This document shows positions 35,825-45,968 of a stretch of 50,700 nt of DNA, one piece after another. The notes under the pieces are model-generated. The model did not search any database. It saw only the letters and a program-made list of their open reading frames with translations, and had not been told where the DNA came from. The position numbers and the translations under genes are program-made. Position 1 is the first letter of the stretch, and each line of letters opens with the position of its first letter. Origin of the DNA: Vulcanimicrobiota bacterium (GTDB lineage Bacteria; Vulcanimicrobiota; Vulcanimicrobiia; Vulcanimicrobiales; Vulcanimicrobiaceae); NCBI GenBank assembly GCA_030041115.1, contig JASHOM010000071.1, forward strand, positions 1 to 50,700, read 5' to 3'.

Positions 35825-37947
35825 AACGCGCGGCGGTGCTGCCGGGGCGGCCCTACCCGCTGGGCGCGACCTGGAACGGCGCCGGCGTAAACTTTGCGCT
35901 GTTCTCCGCGCACGCCGAAAAAGTCGAGCTCTGCCTCTTCGATCCGCGCGGCCGGCGCGAGGTGCAACGCATCGTTCTCCCCGAGTATACGGATTTGGTC
36001 TGGCACGGTTATCTCCCGGATGCGCGGCCGGGCCTGCTCTACGGATACCGGGTGTACGGGCCCTACGATCCCGCAAACGGACACCGGTTCAACCATCACA
36101 AGTTGCTGATCGATCCGTATGCAGCGATGATCGCAGGCACGCTGCAGTGGAGCGACGCGCAGTTCGGCTACCGGATCGGCTCGCCGCGCGGCGATCTCTC
36201 CTTCGACCGGCGCGACGACGCCGCGGGAATGCCGAAGTGCGTCGTCGTCGATACCGCGTTCACCTGGGGAAATGACCGGCTTCTCCACACGCGCTGGCAC
36301 GAGCTGATCGTTTACGAGCTGCACGTGCGCGGCTTCACCATGAAACATCCCGGAATACCGGCGAATCTCCGAGGAACGGTCGCGGGCCTCTCGTCGCCGG
36401 CGGCAATCGAGCATCTGACCCGACTCGGCGTCACCGCGGTCGAGCTGCTCCCGGTCAACTACTTCGCCGACGACCGGCATCTCGTCGAGCGCGGCTTGCG
36501 CAATTATTGGGGTTACAGCCCGATTTCTTTTTTCGCCCCGCAACCGCGTTACCTCGCCGAGCCGAATCTCGGCGAATTCAAAACGATGGTGTCACGCTTG
36601 CACGATGCCGGAGTCGAGGTCATCCTCGACGTCGTGTTCAATCATACGGCCGAGGGAAACGAGCTCGGACCGACGCTAAGTTTGCGGGGCATCGACAACA
36701 AATCGTACTACGCGCTCGCCGAAGACCCGCGCTACTACCTCGATTACACGGGATGCGGAAACTCGCTCGACTTCGATCGCGCACACGTGCTCGCCCTCGT
36801 CACCGATGCGCTGCGCTACTGGGTTCGCGAGATGCACGTCGACGGTTTCCGCTTCGATCTCGCGACGACGCTCGCCCGTCGCGACGGGCGGTTCACGACG
36901 CACGGCAACTTCCTCACCGCCGTCGCCGCGGATCCGGCGCTCTCTCGAGTCAAGCTCATCGCCGAGCCGTGGGACCTTGGCCCCGACGGCTATCGCGCCG
37001 GCGATTTTCCGGCGGGATGGTCGGAGTGGAACGATCGTTTCCGCGACGGCGTCCGGCGCTTTTGGCGCGGCGACGGCAGCACGCCCGACATGGCGACGCG
37101 GCTGACCGGTTCGAGCGATCTCTTCGATCGCCGCGGCCGGCGCCCGCGCGCGAGCTTGAACTTCGTCACCGCGCACGACGGACTCACGCTGACCGACCTC
37201 GTCTCGTACGACGGCAAGCACAACGAGGCGAACCTCGATGACAATCGGGACGGAATTCAAGAGAACTTTAGCTGGAACTGCGGCGTCGAAGGGGAGACGC
37301 TCGACCCGCAGATTCTCGCCCTGCGAGGCAAACAGCGGCGTAACTTTTTGGCGACGCTGCTCCTGTCACAAGGCACACCGATGCTGCTGGCCGGCGACGA
37401 GTTGGCCCGGACCCAGCACGGAAACAACAACGCGTACTGCCAGGACAACGAGCTGAGCTGGGTCGATTGGTCGTCGACGAGCGACGCTCACGACGGCGCG
37501 CTGATCGAATACGTGCGGGAGCTCATCGCCTTGCGGCGCGCACATCCGGTCTTCCGGCGCCCGCGGTTCTTCCGCGGCGTCGAGGCGGAGCCGTCGCCCC
37601 TCAAGGACATCACCTGGTTTGCGCCCGACGGTCGCGAAATGACTCGCGACGACTGGAACGACGGCGGACGCCGCTGCTTCGGCGCGCTGCTCGGCGGCGA
37701 CGTCGGCGATCGTTTCATCAGTCTCCAAGGCTATCCCGAGCTCGACGACAGCTTCTTGATGATCCTCAACGCCCACGCGACGTCGGTCGAGTTCGTCCTG
37801 CCTCTGATTGCGCCGGTACGCCGCTGGACGCATCTGCTCGATACGGCGCGCTTGGGCGCAACGCCGAGGCTGCCGATCGCGCCGGGTTCGCGGCTGACGG
37901 TCGCGGATCATTCGTTCTCGCTCTTCGCCGGACGGCTGACGGAGTGA
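35821..37947 (+). CDS. glgX: glycogen debranching enzyme GlgX/TreX type
   Basis: PYPLGATWNGAGVNFALFSAHAEKVELCLFD, GLRNYWGYSPISFFAPQPRYL, DGFRFDLATTLARR, GDELARTQHGNNNAYCQDNELSWVDW. Confidence 0.95.
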   Translation: MKRAAVLPGRPYPLGATWNGAGVNFALFSAHAEKVELCLFDPRGRREVQRIVLPEYTDLVWHGYLPDARPGLLYGYRVYGPYDPANGHRFNHHKLLIDPYAAMIAGTLQWSDAQFGYRIGSPRGDLSFDRRDDAAGMPKCVVVDTAFTWGNDRLLHTRWHELIVYELHVRGFTMKHPGIPANLRGTVAGLSSPAAIEHLTRLGVTAVELLPVNYFADDRHLVERGLRNYWGYSPISFFAPQPRYLAEPNLGEFKTMVSRLHDAGVEVILDVVFNHTAEGNELGPTLSLRGIDNKSYYALAEDPRYYLDYTGCGNSLDFDRAHVLALVTDALRYWVREMHVDGFRFDLATTLARRDGRFTTHGNFLTAVAADPALSRVKLIAEPWDLGPDGYRAGDFPAGWSEWNDRFRDGVRRFWRGDGSTPDMATRLTGSSDLFDRRGRRPRASLNFVTAHDGLTLTDLVSYDGKHNEANLDDNRDGIQENFSWNCGVEGETLDPQILALRGKQRRNFLATLLLSQGTPMLLAGDELARTQHGNNNAYCQDNELSWVDWSSTSDAHDGALIEYVRELIALRRAHPVFRRPRFFRGVEAEPSPLKDITWFAPDGREMTRDDWNDGGRRCFGALLGGDVGDRFISLQGYPELDDSFLMILNAHATSVEFVLPLIAPVRRWTHLLDTARLGATPRLPIAPGSRLTVADHSFSLFAGRLTE

Positions 37948-39887
37948 TCGAGTCGCATTACTTCGACTACTGGGGCAATCGAGTGGAGGCACCGCCGTCC
38001 ACGCGCGCGGCCCTGCTCGCGGCGATGGGCTACGACGCCGGCGAGCCGCAGGGCGATGCGACCAGGACCGGTTTGCCTGCGGTGATCGTCGTGCGCCAAG
38101 GCGAGAACGCGACGCTCCCGCCCGGCGTCCGCGGCCGAGTCGTTCTCGAAGACGGCACGGAGTTCGCCGGCGAGCGCAGCGGCTTGCCCTTGGGCTATCA
38201 CCGCCTAACGGCCGGCCGCGGTCGAGCGGCGCAATCGTGCGTGCTGATCGTCGCGCCGCCGCGCTGTTATCTCTCGCCCGCGATGCGCAACCGCCGGTCG
38301 TGGGCACTCGCAACGCAGCTCTACGCGCTGCGCTCGCGGCGCAACTGGGGCATCGGCGATTTCACCGATCTGTCGGCGTTCGCACGACAGGCCGCGGTCG
38401 CCGGCGCCGACGCGGTCGCGCTCAACCCGCTGCACGCGCTCCATCTCGATAATCCGGACTCGCCGAGTCCGTACAGCCCTTCGAGCCGCCTCTTTCTCAA
38501 CGCCTTGTACATCGACGTCGAAGGCATTGACGAATTCGCGCGGTCGCGCGAGCTGCAGGCGGAGGTCGCCGGCGCCGGCTTCCAAGAGCGGCTCGCAGCC
38601 TTGCGCCGTTGCGAGCTCGTCGATTACGCCGGCGTCGCGCGGCTCAAACTCGAAATGCTCGCCCGGCTGCATCGCATCTTTCGCGCGAATCGCGGCGATC
38701 GCCGCGACCACGCTTTCCGGCGATTCGTGCGCGCCGGAGGGAGCGCGCTGCAACGCTGGGCGGCCTACGAGGCGCTATCGGAGTTTTTTCGGGCGCGCGA
38801 CTCCCGGTGCTACGGCTGGCGGCAATGGCCGCACGAGTACCGCTCGCCGGAGTCGCCGCAGGTCGCACGCTTCGTCGACGAACGCGGCGAACGAGTCGAG
38901 TTCTATCTTTTCTTGCAGTGGCTGGCACACGGACAGCTCGCGACTGCCGCCCGCGCCGGTGCAAAGCTCTACTGCGATCTGGCGGTCGGCGTTGACGTCA
39001 ACGGAGCCGATGCGTGGGCCGATCAACATGCGATCGTGGCCGAGGCCTCGCTCGGCGCACCGGGCGACCCGCTCAACGCACGCGGCCAGAACTGGGGACT
39101 CGCGCCGTTCTCGCCACGGGCGTTGCGCGAACGCGCCTATGCACCGTTCGTCGCGCTGCTGCGCGCCGGCATGCGCCGGGCGGGCATCCTGCGTATCGAT
39201 CACGTCATGGCGTTGCGACGCGCATTTTGGATTCCGCGCGGCGCGCCCGCGTCGGAAGGCGCCTACGTGCGATACCCCTTCGACGAGATGCTTGCCGTCC
39301 TCGCGCTCGAGAGCGTCCGCAACCGGTGCACGGTCGTCGGCGAAGATCTCGGAACCGTCCCCGAGGGATTTCGCGAACGAATGCAGGCGGAAGCGGCGCT
39401 CTCATCGCGAGTCTTTTACTTCGAGCGAGATTGGAACGACGGCTCCTTTCTGGCGCCGCAGCGCTATCCGGGCTTCGCCGCGGCGAGCGTCGGCACGCAC
39501 GACCTTCCGACGTTGGCCGGATGGTGGACCGGGGATCGCAGCGCAAACGAGGACCGCTTCCGCGATCGCTTCCTGGTCGTCGATGCGCTCGAGCGCGCCG
39601 GCGCGATCGACCCGCAGGTCGCGGCGCGTCTGCGCGACGACGCCGGCGCCGGCGGAAGTCTGCGCGTGGTGCCCGAGCTCGTGGACGCAGTCCACCGTTT
39701 CCTCGCCAAGACGCCCAGCGCGCTCAAGGTCGTCGCAATCGAGGACGTGCTCTACGAAACCGGAGCGATCAACGTCCCAGGAACGTTCGACGAGCATCCG
39801 AACTGGCGCCGTAAACGCTCGATCTCGCTCGAAAGATTCGAAGCCGAACAACGGCTCGCGCAAACCGCTAGGAGCCTGTACCGATGA
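37944..39887 (+). CDS. malQ: 4-alpha-glucanotransferase
   Basis: GTG start overlapping glgX stop; [86 protein letters not shown]. Confidence 0.95.
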   Translation: MIESHYFDYWGNRVEAPPSTRAALLAAMGYDAGEPQGDATRTGLPAVIVVRQGENATLPPGVRGRVVLEDGTEFAGERSGLPLGYHRLTAGRGRAAQSCVLIVAPPRCYLSPAMRNRRSWALATQLYALRSRRNWGIGDFTDLSAFARQAAVAGADAVALNPLHALHLDNPDSPSPYSPSSRLFLNALYIDVEGIDEFARSRELQAEVAGAGFQERLAALRRCELVDYAGVARLKLEMLARLHRIFRANRGDRRDHAFRRFVRAGGSALQRWAAYEALSEFFRARDSRCYGWRQWPHEYRSPESPQVARFVDERGERVEFYLFLQWLAHGQLATAARAGAKLYCDLAVGVDVNGADAWADQHAIVAEASLGAPGDPLNARGQNWGLAPFSPRALRERAYAPFVALLRAGMRRAGILRIDHVMALRRAFWIPRGAPASEGAYVRYPFDEMLAVLALESVRNRCTVVGEDLGTVPEGFRERMQAEAALSSRVFYFERDWNDGSFLAPQRYPGFAAASVGTHDLPTLAGWWTGDRSANEDRFRDRFLVVDALERAGAIDPQVAARLRDDAGAGGSLRVVPELVDAVHRFLAKTPSALKVVAIEDVLYETGAINVPGTFDEHPNWRRKRSISLERFEAEQRLAQTARSLYR

Positions 39888-42385
39888 AAGCCGTTCTGAT
39901 GGCCGGTGGCGAGGGCTCGCGGCTGCGTCCTTTGACTTCCAGCCGTCCCAAGCCCCTCGTCCCCGTCGCCAACAAGCCGGTGATGCACCATATCGTGGAT
40001 CTGTTGCGCCGTCACGGCATCGAGCAGATCGTGTCGACGCTCCACTACCGCGCCGACGAAATCGAGAACTACTTCGGCGACGGGTCGGAGCTGCGCATCG
40101 CGATGGAGTACGTCGTCGAAGATACGCCCCTGGGTACGGCGGGCGCCGTCAAGCTCGCGCACCGGCTTCTCGAAGACGAGCGCTTCATCGTCGTTTCGGG
40201 CGACGCGCTGACCGACATCGATCTCGACGAGCTGGTCGCCGCGCACGAGCGCAGCGGTGCAATAGCCACGATCGCGCTGCACCGCGTCGCCAATCCGCTC
40301 GAGTTCGGCGTCGTCGTCACCGCGGACGACGGACGCATCACTCGCTTCTTGGAGAAACCGTCCTGGGGCGAGATATTCTCCGATACGATCAACACGGGAA
40401 TTTACGTGCTCGAACCCGAGGTCTTGGAGTACATGGAGGAGGGGCAGAACTACGACTTCGCCCGCGACATCTTTCCGCGCATGCTACGCGACGGTCGCGC
40501 GCTTCACGGCCACGTCACCGGCGGCTACTGGAGCGACATCGGCAACCTGCAGCAGTACGTTCAGGCGAACTACGACGCGCTGCGCGGCGCGGTTCGCCTC
40601 GAGATTCCGGGAACCCAAATCGCACCGGGGGTTTGGGTTGGCGACAACGCGCGCATTTCACCCGATGCCCACGTGCACGGGCCGGTCTGCATCGGCAAGA
40701 ACGTCACGATCGAGCGCGATGCCGTCGTCGAGGAGCTGACTTGTCTCGGCGATTCGACGATCGTCGCGGCCAATGCCCGGCTGCACCGGACCATCGGGTG
40801 GGAGGACGTCTACGTCGGCGAAGGCTCGTCGCTCTCCGGTTGCACCTTGGCCGACCGAGTGATCGTGAAGGACCGAGTAACGGTCATGGAAGGTGCCGTG
40901 ATCGGCCGCGGCAGCACGCTCGGCAGCGGGGCGACGGTGCCCTCGAACATCAAGCTTTGGCCCGACAAGTCCGTCGCGTCGGGCTCGATCGTTTCGATGT
41001 CGCTCGTTTACGGAATCAAGTGGCCCGGCTCGCTCTTCGGCGGCGACGGCGTGAGCGGTTTGGCTAACATCGAGATCACGCCGGAGTTCGCGCTGAAGCT
41101 CGGGCAGGCGTTGGGATCCGTGCTGCGCCCCGGCCAGAACGTGATGACCAGCCGAGACGCGCATCCGGCGTCGCGACTGGCGAATCGTTGCATCATCGCC
41201 GGGCTGCTTTCAGTCGGCACCAACGTACACGATCTTCGGGAGACGCCGATGCCCGTCTCGCGGTACGCGGTGCGAATGTCGGGAGACGCCGGCGTGCACG
41301 CCGGAATCTCGCCGCACTATCCCGATCAGTTCCTGCTCGAGTTTTTCGACGCGCACGGCGTCAACGTGGACAAAACCATCGAACGCAAGATCGAGAACAT
41401 CTTCTTCCGCGAGGACTTTCGACGCACGCCGATGGAGGCCGTCGGTCTACTCGACTTTCCGGAACGAGTAACGGAGGCATACAGCAGCGGATTCTTGACG
41501 GCGTTGGCGCCCGAAGCGATCGGCACCGCAAACGTGCGCGTGGCGATCGACTACGCGTACGGCAACGCTTCGCTCATTCTGCCGCGGATTCTGAGCAATC
41601 TGGGCATCGAAATGATCGCACTCAACGCCTTCTTCGACAATGCGAAGGTGCTCACGTTCGCGGCGAATCGCAGGCGCCATCTGGAGCAGCTCGCCAACGC
41701 GACGACCTCGCTGGGCGCCGCGCTCGGGGTGCTGCTCGACCAGCGCGGCGAGTCGCTCGCGCTGGTGGACGACCGAGGGCGAATCATCGAGGGCAGCCGG
41801 CTGCTCGCGCTCTTGACCGTGCTCGTCGCAAGCGTCGTGCCGCACGCGCGCATCGCCGTGCCGGTGATGGCGCCCAGTGCAATCGAGCGCGTCGCCGGAC
41901 AATACGGCGCGACGGTCGTTCGCACTCGTACCGATCGCCGCTCGCTCATGGCGCTGGCCGCCCGCGAGGGGTCCTCGCTTGCCTTTGCGGGCGGCGCGAA
42001 CTACGAACTGATCTTCCCGGAGTTTGCGCCGGTCTTCGACTCGCTGTACGGCACGGCTAAGATCATGGAGCTCCTCGCCGCGCAGGGGCGCCCGCTCAGC
42101 ACGATCGTCGACGAGCTGCCGTCGTCGCATCTCGCGTCGCGGCGCGATCGATGCCCCTGGGAACGCAAGGGCCAAATCATGCGCAAGCTCCTGGAGGAAA
42201 CCGACGGCCGGACCGTCGAGCTCACGGACGGCATCCGCGTTAGCCGCGAGGGGGGATGGGTCTTGGTGCTTCCCGACGCGTCCGACCCACTCTTCAACGT
42301 GTATGCCGAAGGACGCTCGGAGGACGAAGCCAACCGCTACGCCGACGAAATCGCCGGCCGAATCGATGAACTCGCGCGCGGCTAG
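39884..42385 (+). CDS. nucleotidyltransferase (mannose-1-P guanylyltransferase-like) fused to LbH and phosphomannomutase-like domain
   Basis: [41 protein letters not shown]; hexapeptide-repeat region; C-terminal PMM-like fold with degenerate motifs. Confidence 0.88.
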   Translation: MKAVLMAGGEGSRLRPLTSSRPKPLVPVANKPVMHHIVDLLRRHGIEQIVSTLHYRADEIENYFGDGSELRIAMEYVVEDTPLGTAGAVKLAHRLLEDERFIVVSGDALTDIDLDELVAAHERSGAIATIALHRVANPLEFGVVVTADDGRITRFLEKPSWGEIFSDTINTGIYVLEPEVLEYMEEGQNYDFARDIFPRMLRDGRALHGHVTGGYWSDIGNLQQYVQANYDALRGAVRLEIPGTQIAPGVWVGDNARISPDAHVHGPVCIGKNVTIERDAVVEELTCLGDSTIVAANARLHRTIGWEDVYVGEGSSLSGCTLADRVIVKDRVTVMEGAVIGRGSTLGSGATVPSNIKLWPDKSVASGSIVSMSLVYGIKWPGSLFGGDGVSGLANIEITPEFALKLGQALGSVLRPGQNVMTSRDAHPASRLANRCIIAGLLSVGTNVHDLRETPMPVSRYAVRMSGDAGVHAGISPHYPDQFLLEFFDAHGVNVDKTIERKIENIFFREDFRRTPMEAVGLLDFPERVTEAYSSGFLTALAPEAIGTANVRVAIDYAYGNASLILPRILSNLGIEMIALNAFFDNAKVLTFAANRRRHLEQLANATTSLGAALGVLLDQRGESLALVDDRGRIIEGSRLLALLTVLVASVVPHARIAVPVMAPSAIERVAGQYGATVVRTRTDRRSLMALAAREGSSLAFAGGANYELIFPEFAPVFDSLYGTAKIMELLAAQGRPLSTIVDELPSSHLASRRDRCPWERKGQIMRKLLEETDGRTVELTDGIRVSREGGWVLVLPDASDPLFNVYAEGRSEDEANRYADEIAGRIDELARG

Positions 42386-42394
42386 CGCGGCTGC

Positions 42395-43642
42395 TCACCG
42401 CAGCATGATTACCTTGCGCCCGAGCACTTCGAGCACTCGCTCCCAAACGTAACGACTCGCCGTTGCCGCGGCGGCATCGCGCAGCCTCCGGCCGAGATCC
42501 GGATCGGCGATGAGTTGCTCGAGGTATGCGGACAGCTCGCGCGGGTCCGCGGTGTCGCAGACGATCGCGTTGTCAAAAGGTGCCGCGTAATCTTCTCCGG
42601 TCGATCCGGTGACCGCGACCCCGCCGGCCGCCATCACCTCGAGTCCGACCAAGCCGAACGGCTCGCGCACGCTGTTGGCGAGAACCGCGTCGGCAACGCG
42701 GTAGAGTGCGACCAATGCCGGCTGGGGAATGAAGCTGCGCACGTTGACGACCGGCCCGCGCACGGCGGCGATTGCTTCGATCACGTCGCACGGCTCGCGC
42801 GCATCGATCGTCAACGCGTCGACGCCCAAGCCTAACTCGTTCGCCCGTTCGAAGATGGTTTCGCCGTACGGCTCCCGGCCGCCGCGCACGACGAGCATCG
42901 CCTCGGCGTGACGGGCGTGAAGAGCCGCAAAAGCCTCGATGACCGGCATCCAGCCCTTGTCCTCCTCGAAGCGCGCCACTTTGACGAACAGCGGGCGCCG
43001 TAGCCCTTTGGCAGCGACTCGCACCAGCTCGTTCGACGGACCCTCCAGCAGTCGCGCGGGAATGCCGTTGGGAACGACCAGCGATTCGACTCCGCGAGCT
43101 TGCAGCTCGAACTTCATGTAGCGGCTGACCGTCGTGATCCGCGCCGCGCGCGACAGCGCATCCCAGTCGATCGCGTCGAAACCATAGGTGTTGTTTGCGT
43201 TCCACACGAGGATCGTACGATCGCGCAGATTCCGTTTGCGCAGGGCGGCGTCGAGCGCGACGGCGCAAGGCGCGGTTTGCCAATCCTCCGCGATGATCAT
43301 GACGCGGCCGCCATGGCGTGACGCGGGCTCGACGATCGTCTCGGCGACGAAGGGCGGCACGCTGACGGCGTAGTCGTCGCGCTTGCCGAGCTCGCCGTCG
43401 TACACCCCATCGGGATGATAGGCTGAAATCCACTGGCACCAGCGCCGATACTCTAGAGTAGGGGACGCCCGCTCGACCGGTGGGCGTGCAGGATCCCCCA
43501 CGAAAACGAGCGTGGTGTCGACGCCCGCTTGCGCGAGCGCGGCGCTCAGCCCGGTCACGCGAGTTCCAAGACCCCCGACCGTCGAATACGGATCGGGACC
43601 TTCGAATGAAAGGAGTACGGCACTCTGCGGCAGAGGAAGCAT
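42395..43642 (-). CDS. glycosyltransferase (starch-synthase/GT4-GT5-like)
   Basis: STVGGLGTRVTGLSAALAQAGVDTTLVFVG; FVKVARFEEDKGWMPVIEAFAAL; SVREPFGLVGLEVMAAGGVAVTGSTGED. Confidence 0.85.
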   Translation of the reverse strand: MLPLPQSAVLLSFEGPDPYSTVGGLGTRVTGLSAALAQAGVDTTLVFVGDPARPPVERASPTLEYRRWCQWISAYHPDGVYDGELGKRDDYAVSVPPFVAETIVEPASRHGGRVMIIAEDWQTAPCAVALDAALRKRNLRDRTILVWNANNTYGFDAIDWDALSRAARITTVSRYMKFELQARGVESLVVPNGIPARLLEGPSNELVRVAAKGLRRPLFVKVARFEEDKGWMPVIEAFAALHARHAEAMLVVRGGREPYGETIFERANELGLGVDALTIDAREPCDVIEAIAAVRGPVVNVRSFIPQPALVALYRVADAVLANSVREPFGLVGLEVMAAGGVAVTGSTGEDYAAPFDNAIVCDTADPRELSAYLEQLIADPDLGRRLRDAAAATASRYVWERVLEVLGRKVIMLR

Positions 43643-43683
43643 CCGAACCGCACTTTGCAGAAGGCGCACAAAGTCCCGCAACC

Positions 43684-44334
43684 ATGGGTACCATTGCTTC
43701 AATGCACGTTGGCAAGGGCGCCGTCGCCGGCGGCGCGTCGTTGATATTGCTTGCGGTTGCCGCACCGGCCCGCGCGAACTCGACCGTGCCGGCGCAAGCA
43801 ACGCTCTTCGCGCGAAGCTTGGCACCGCCCAGCTACACCTTTCATCTCGACGTCGCAATGGCAATGCGCCACTTTCCGTGGCTGCACTTCCGGCTGGAAG
43901 GTACGGGCGTTTACGATCCGGGCGAGAGTTACGTGGTTCACTTCAGCTCGGTACCGTGGTTCATTCCCCGTCAGCAGCATAGCTGCGATCTTTCGATGCT
44001 CGACCCGCTGATGTGGCCGAATCGGTACACCTATCAAGAAGTTGGCCAGCGCGACGACGAGACGCTCTTTGCGCTGCAGGCGATCGACGATCCCTCGCTC
44101 AAAGGAGCAACCGTGGCCATCGGACCCAAAGGGAGAGCGCGCGAGATCGACGCCACCTACAGCGACGGAACGCACATCGAAACGCGAGTCAACTCGAGCG
44201 ACGTCGACGGCTTCTTCCTACCGGCGACGATGACGGCGGATATCGACGAGCCGCATCTCTCGCTCTCGGCGGACGCCGACTTCAAGGATTACGACTTCGC
44301 CGCGCAAGAACTGCCGCAGAGCAGCTCGCCTTGA
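43684..44334 (+). CDS. secreted hypothetical protein
   Basis: Signal-like N-terminus GAVAGGASLILLAVAAPARA; ~216 aa. Confidence 0.65.
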   Translation: MGTIASMHVGKGAVAGGASLILLAVAAPARANSTVPAQATLFARSLAPPSYTFHLDVAMAMRHFPWLHFRLEGTGVYDPGESYVVHFSSVPWFIPRQQHSCDLSMLDPLMWPNRYTYQEVGQRDDETLFALQAIDDPSLKGATVAIGPKGRAREIDATYSDGTHIETRVNSSDVDGFFLPATMTADIDEPHLSLSADADFKDYDFAAQELPQSSSP

Positions 44335-44738
44335 GCGAGCTCGCGCAACGCACGTGCATCCCGTGTCGCGGCGGCGTTCCTCCTCTCGACGACGAAGCGA
44401 TCGCTCCGCTTCTCGCGCAGTTGAGCCCCGGTTGGCGCGTCGTCGAGCGCGCTGACCCCAGACGCGGGAGCATCACGATCCTCGCCGGCAGCTACGAGTT
44501 CGAGAATTTCGCGGCTGCGATGCGCGCCGCGCTCCGAATCGGCGAGATGGCCGAAGCGCAGCAACATCACCCCGATCTTCACGTTTCGTGGGGACGGCTG
44601 GGCGTGGACGTTTGGACGCATAAGATCGGCGGCTTGACCGAGAGCGACTTCGTTTTCGCCGCCAAGTGCGATGCATTGGCCGGCGGCGAAGTGACGCCGG
44701 CGGATCGGCCGGGCCGGAGCCTCTCATCGACGGCCTGA
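44331..44738 (+). CDS. pterin-4a-carbinolamine dehydratase (PCD)
   Basis: TTG start; [69 protein letters not shown]. Confidence 0.9.
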   Translation: MSELAQRTCIPCRGGVPPLDDEAIAPLLAQLSPGWRVVERADPRRGSITILAGSYEFENFAAAMRAALRIGEMAEAQQHHPDLHVSWGRLGVDVWTHKIGGLTESDFVFAAKCDALAGGEVTPADRPGRSLSSTA

Positions 44739-45721
44739 CGCTTCCCAAAGCAGAGCTTCACCTCCACATCGAAGGAACGTTCGAGCCGGAACTCATCTTC
44801 GCCATTGCGCGGCGTAACGGAGTTCGCCTCGGTTACGCCGGCGTGGAAGCTCTGCGCAAAGCCTACGACTTCACCAGTTTGCAGTCGTTCCTCGACCTGT
44901 ATTACCACGGCATGGAGGCGCTGCGCGTCGAGCGGGATTATTACGATCTCACGAGTGCGTACCTACGACGGGTGCAACCCCAAGGTGTGCGGCATGCGGA
45001 GATCTTTTTCGATCCGCAGGCGCACGTCAAGCGCGGGGTCGAGCTTTCGGCGGTCGTGCGGGGCATCTCGAGCGCGCTCGCCGACGGCCGCCGGGACCTG
45101 GGAATCACATCGCAGCTAATCATGTGCTTCCTGCGCGACCTCTCCGCCGAATCGGCGATGGCGACGCTGGAGGCTGCTCTGCCTTTCAAGCAAGAGATCG
45201 TCGGCGTCGGACTCGACTCGGCCGAACTCGGTAACCCACCTTCGAAGTTCAAGGCCGTCTTCGACCGCGCGCGCGCCGAAGGTTTCCTCACCGTCGCACA
45301 CGCCGGCGAAGAGGGCGGCCCCGAGTACGTTTGGGAAGCGCTCGATCAGCTGAAGGTTTCGCGCGTGGACCACGGAGTGCGCAGCCTGGAGGATCCGAAC
45401 TTGGTCGCGCGCTTACGGGACGAGCGGATACCGCTGACGGTATGCCCCCTCTCGAACGTCCGGCTGCGCGTCGTTCCAACGCTCGCGGCACATCCGCTCA
45501 AGCGAATGATGGACGCGGGGTTGATGTGCACGGTGAACTCCGACGATCCGGCGTACTTCGGCGGTTACGTCGGCGAGAATTTCCGCGAAACCGGCGCGGC
45601 GCTGGCACTGACCCGCGCCGAGCTCCTGGATCTCGCCCGCAACTCCTTCGAAGCGTCGTTCATCGACGACGGCGCAAAGCGGCGCTACCTCGCCGAAATC
45701 GAAGAAACTTCCTCGGAATAG
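44666..45721 (+). CDS. adenosine deaminase family protein (start uncertain)
   Basis: [73 protein letters not shown]. Confidence 0.92.
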   Translation: MRCIGRRRSDAGGSAGPEPLIDGLTLPKAELHLHIEGTFEPELIFAIARRNGVRLGYAGVEALRKAYDFTSLQSFLDLYYHGMEALRVERDYYDLTSAYLRRVQPQGVRHAEIFFDPQAHVKRGVELSAVVRGISSALADGRRDLGITSQLIMCFLRDLSAESAMATLEAALPFKQEIVGVGLDSAELGNPPSKFKAVFDRARAEGFLTVAHAGEEGGPEYVWEALDQLKVSRVDHGVRSLEDPNLVARLRDERIPLTVCPLSNVRLRVVPTLAAHPLKRMMDAGLMCTVNSDDPAYFGGYVGENFRETGAALALTRAELLDLARNSFEASFIDDGAKRRYLAEIEETSSE

Positions 45722-45968
45722 ACCAGCGCGACGCGCACATCGGCGCTCACCGCGAGGCCCGGTTAATGCCCGCTCATAGGGACTCATGCCCGCTCTAAGG
45801 TCCTCCCTGCGGCAAGGTCCCAAGAGGGAACCGGCTCGCACCGGTCCCCTCCCCTCGCTACACGGGGCCTTGGCTGACTCCGTGAAGCGCCTTAATAGTA
45901 CGACAATCTCGCGGCAGGACTTTCTCTTCAGCCCGTCCAGCCGGCATTTTGCGGCGGGGCTCGCGGCG

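Noticed and set aside
45722-45968. RNase P RNA, tmRNA, T-box or cobalamin riboswitch in the intergenic region
   Set aside because: AGAGAAAGTCC on the minus strand resembles GAGGAAAGUCC of RNase P, but the other universal motifs (ACAGAA, GGUAA-type) are absent; T-box and cobalamin boxes were not found.
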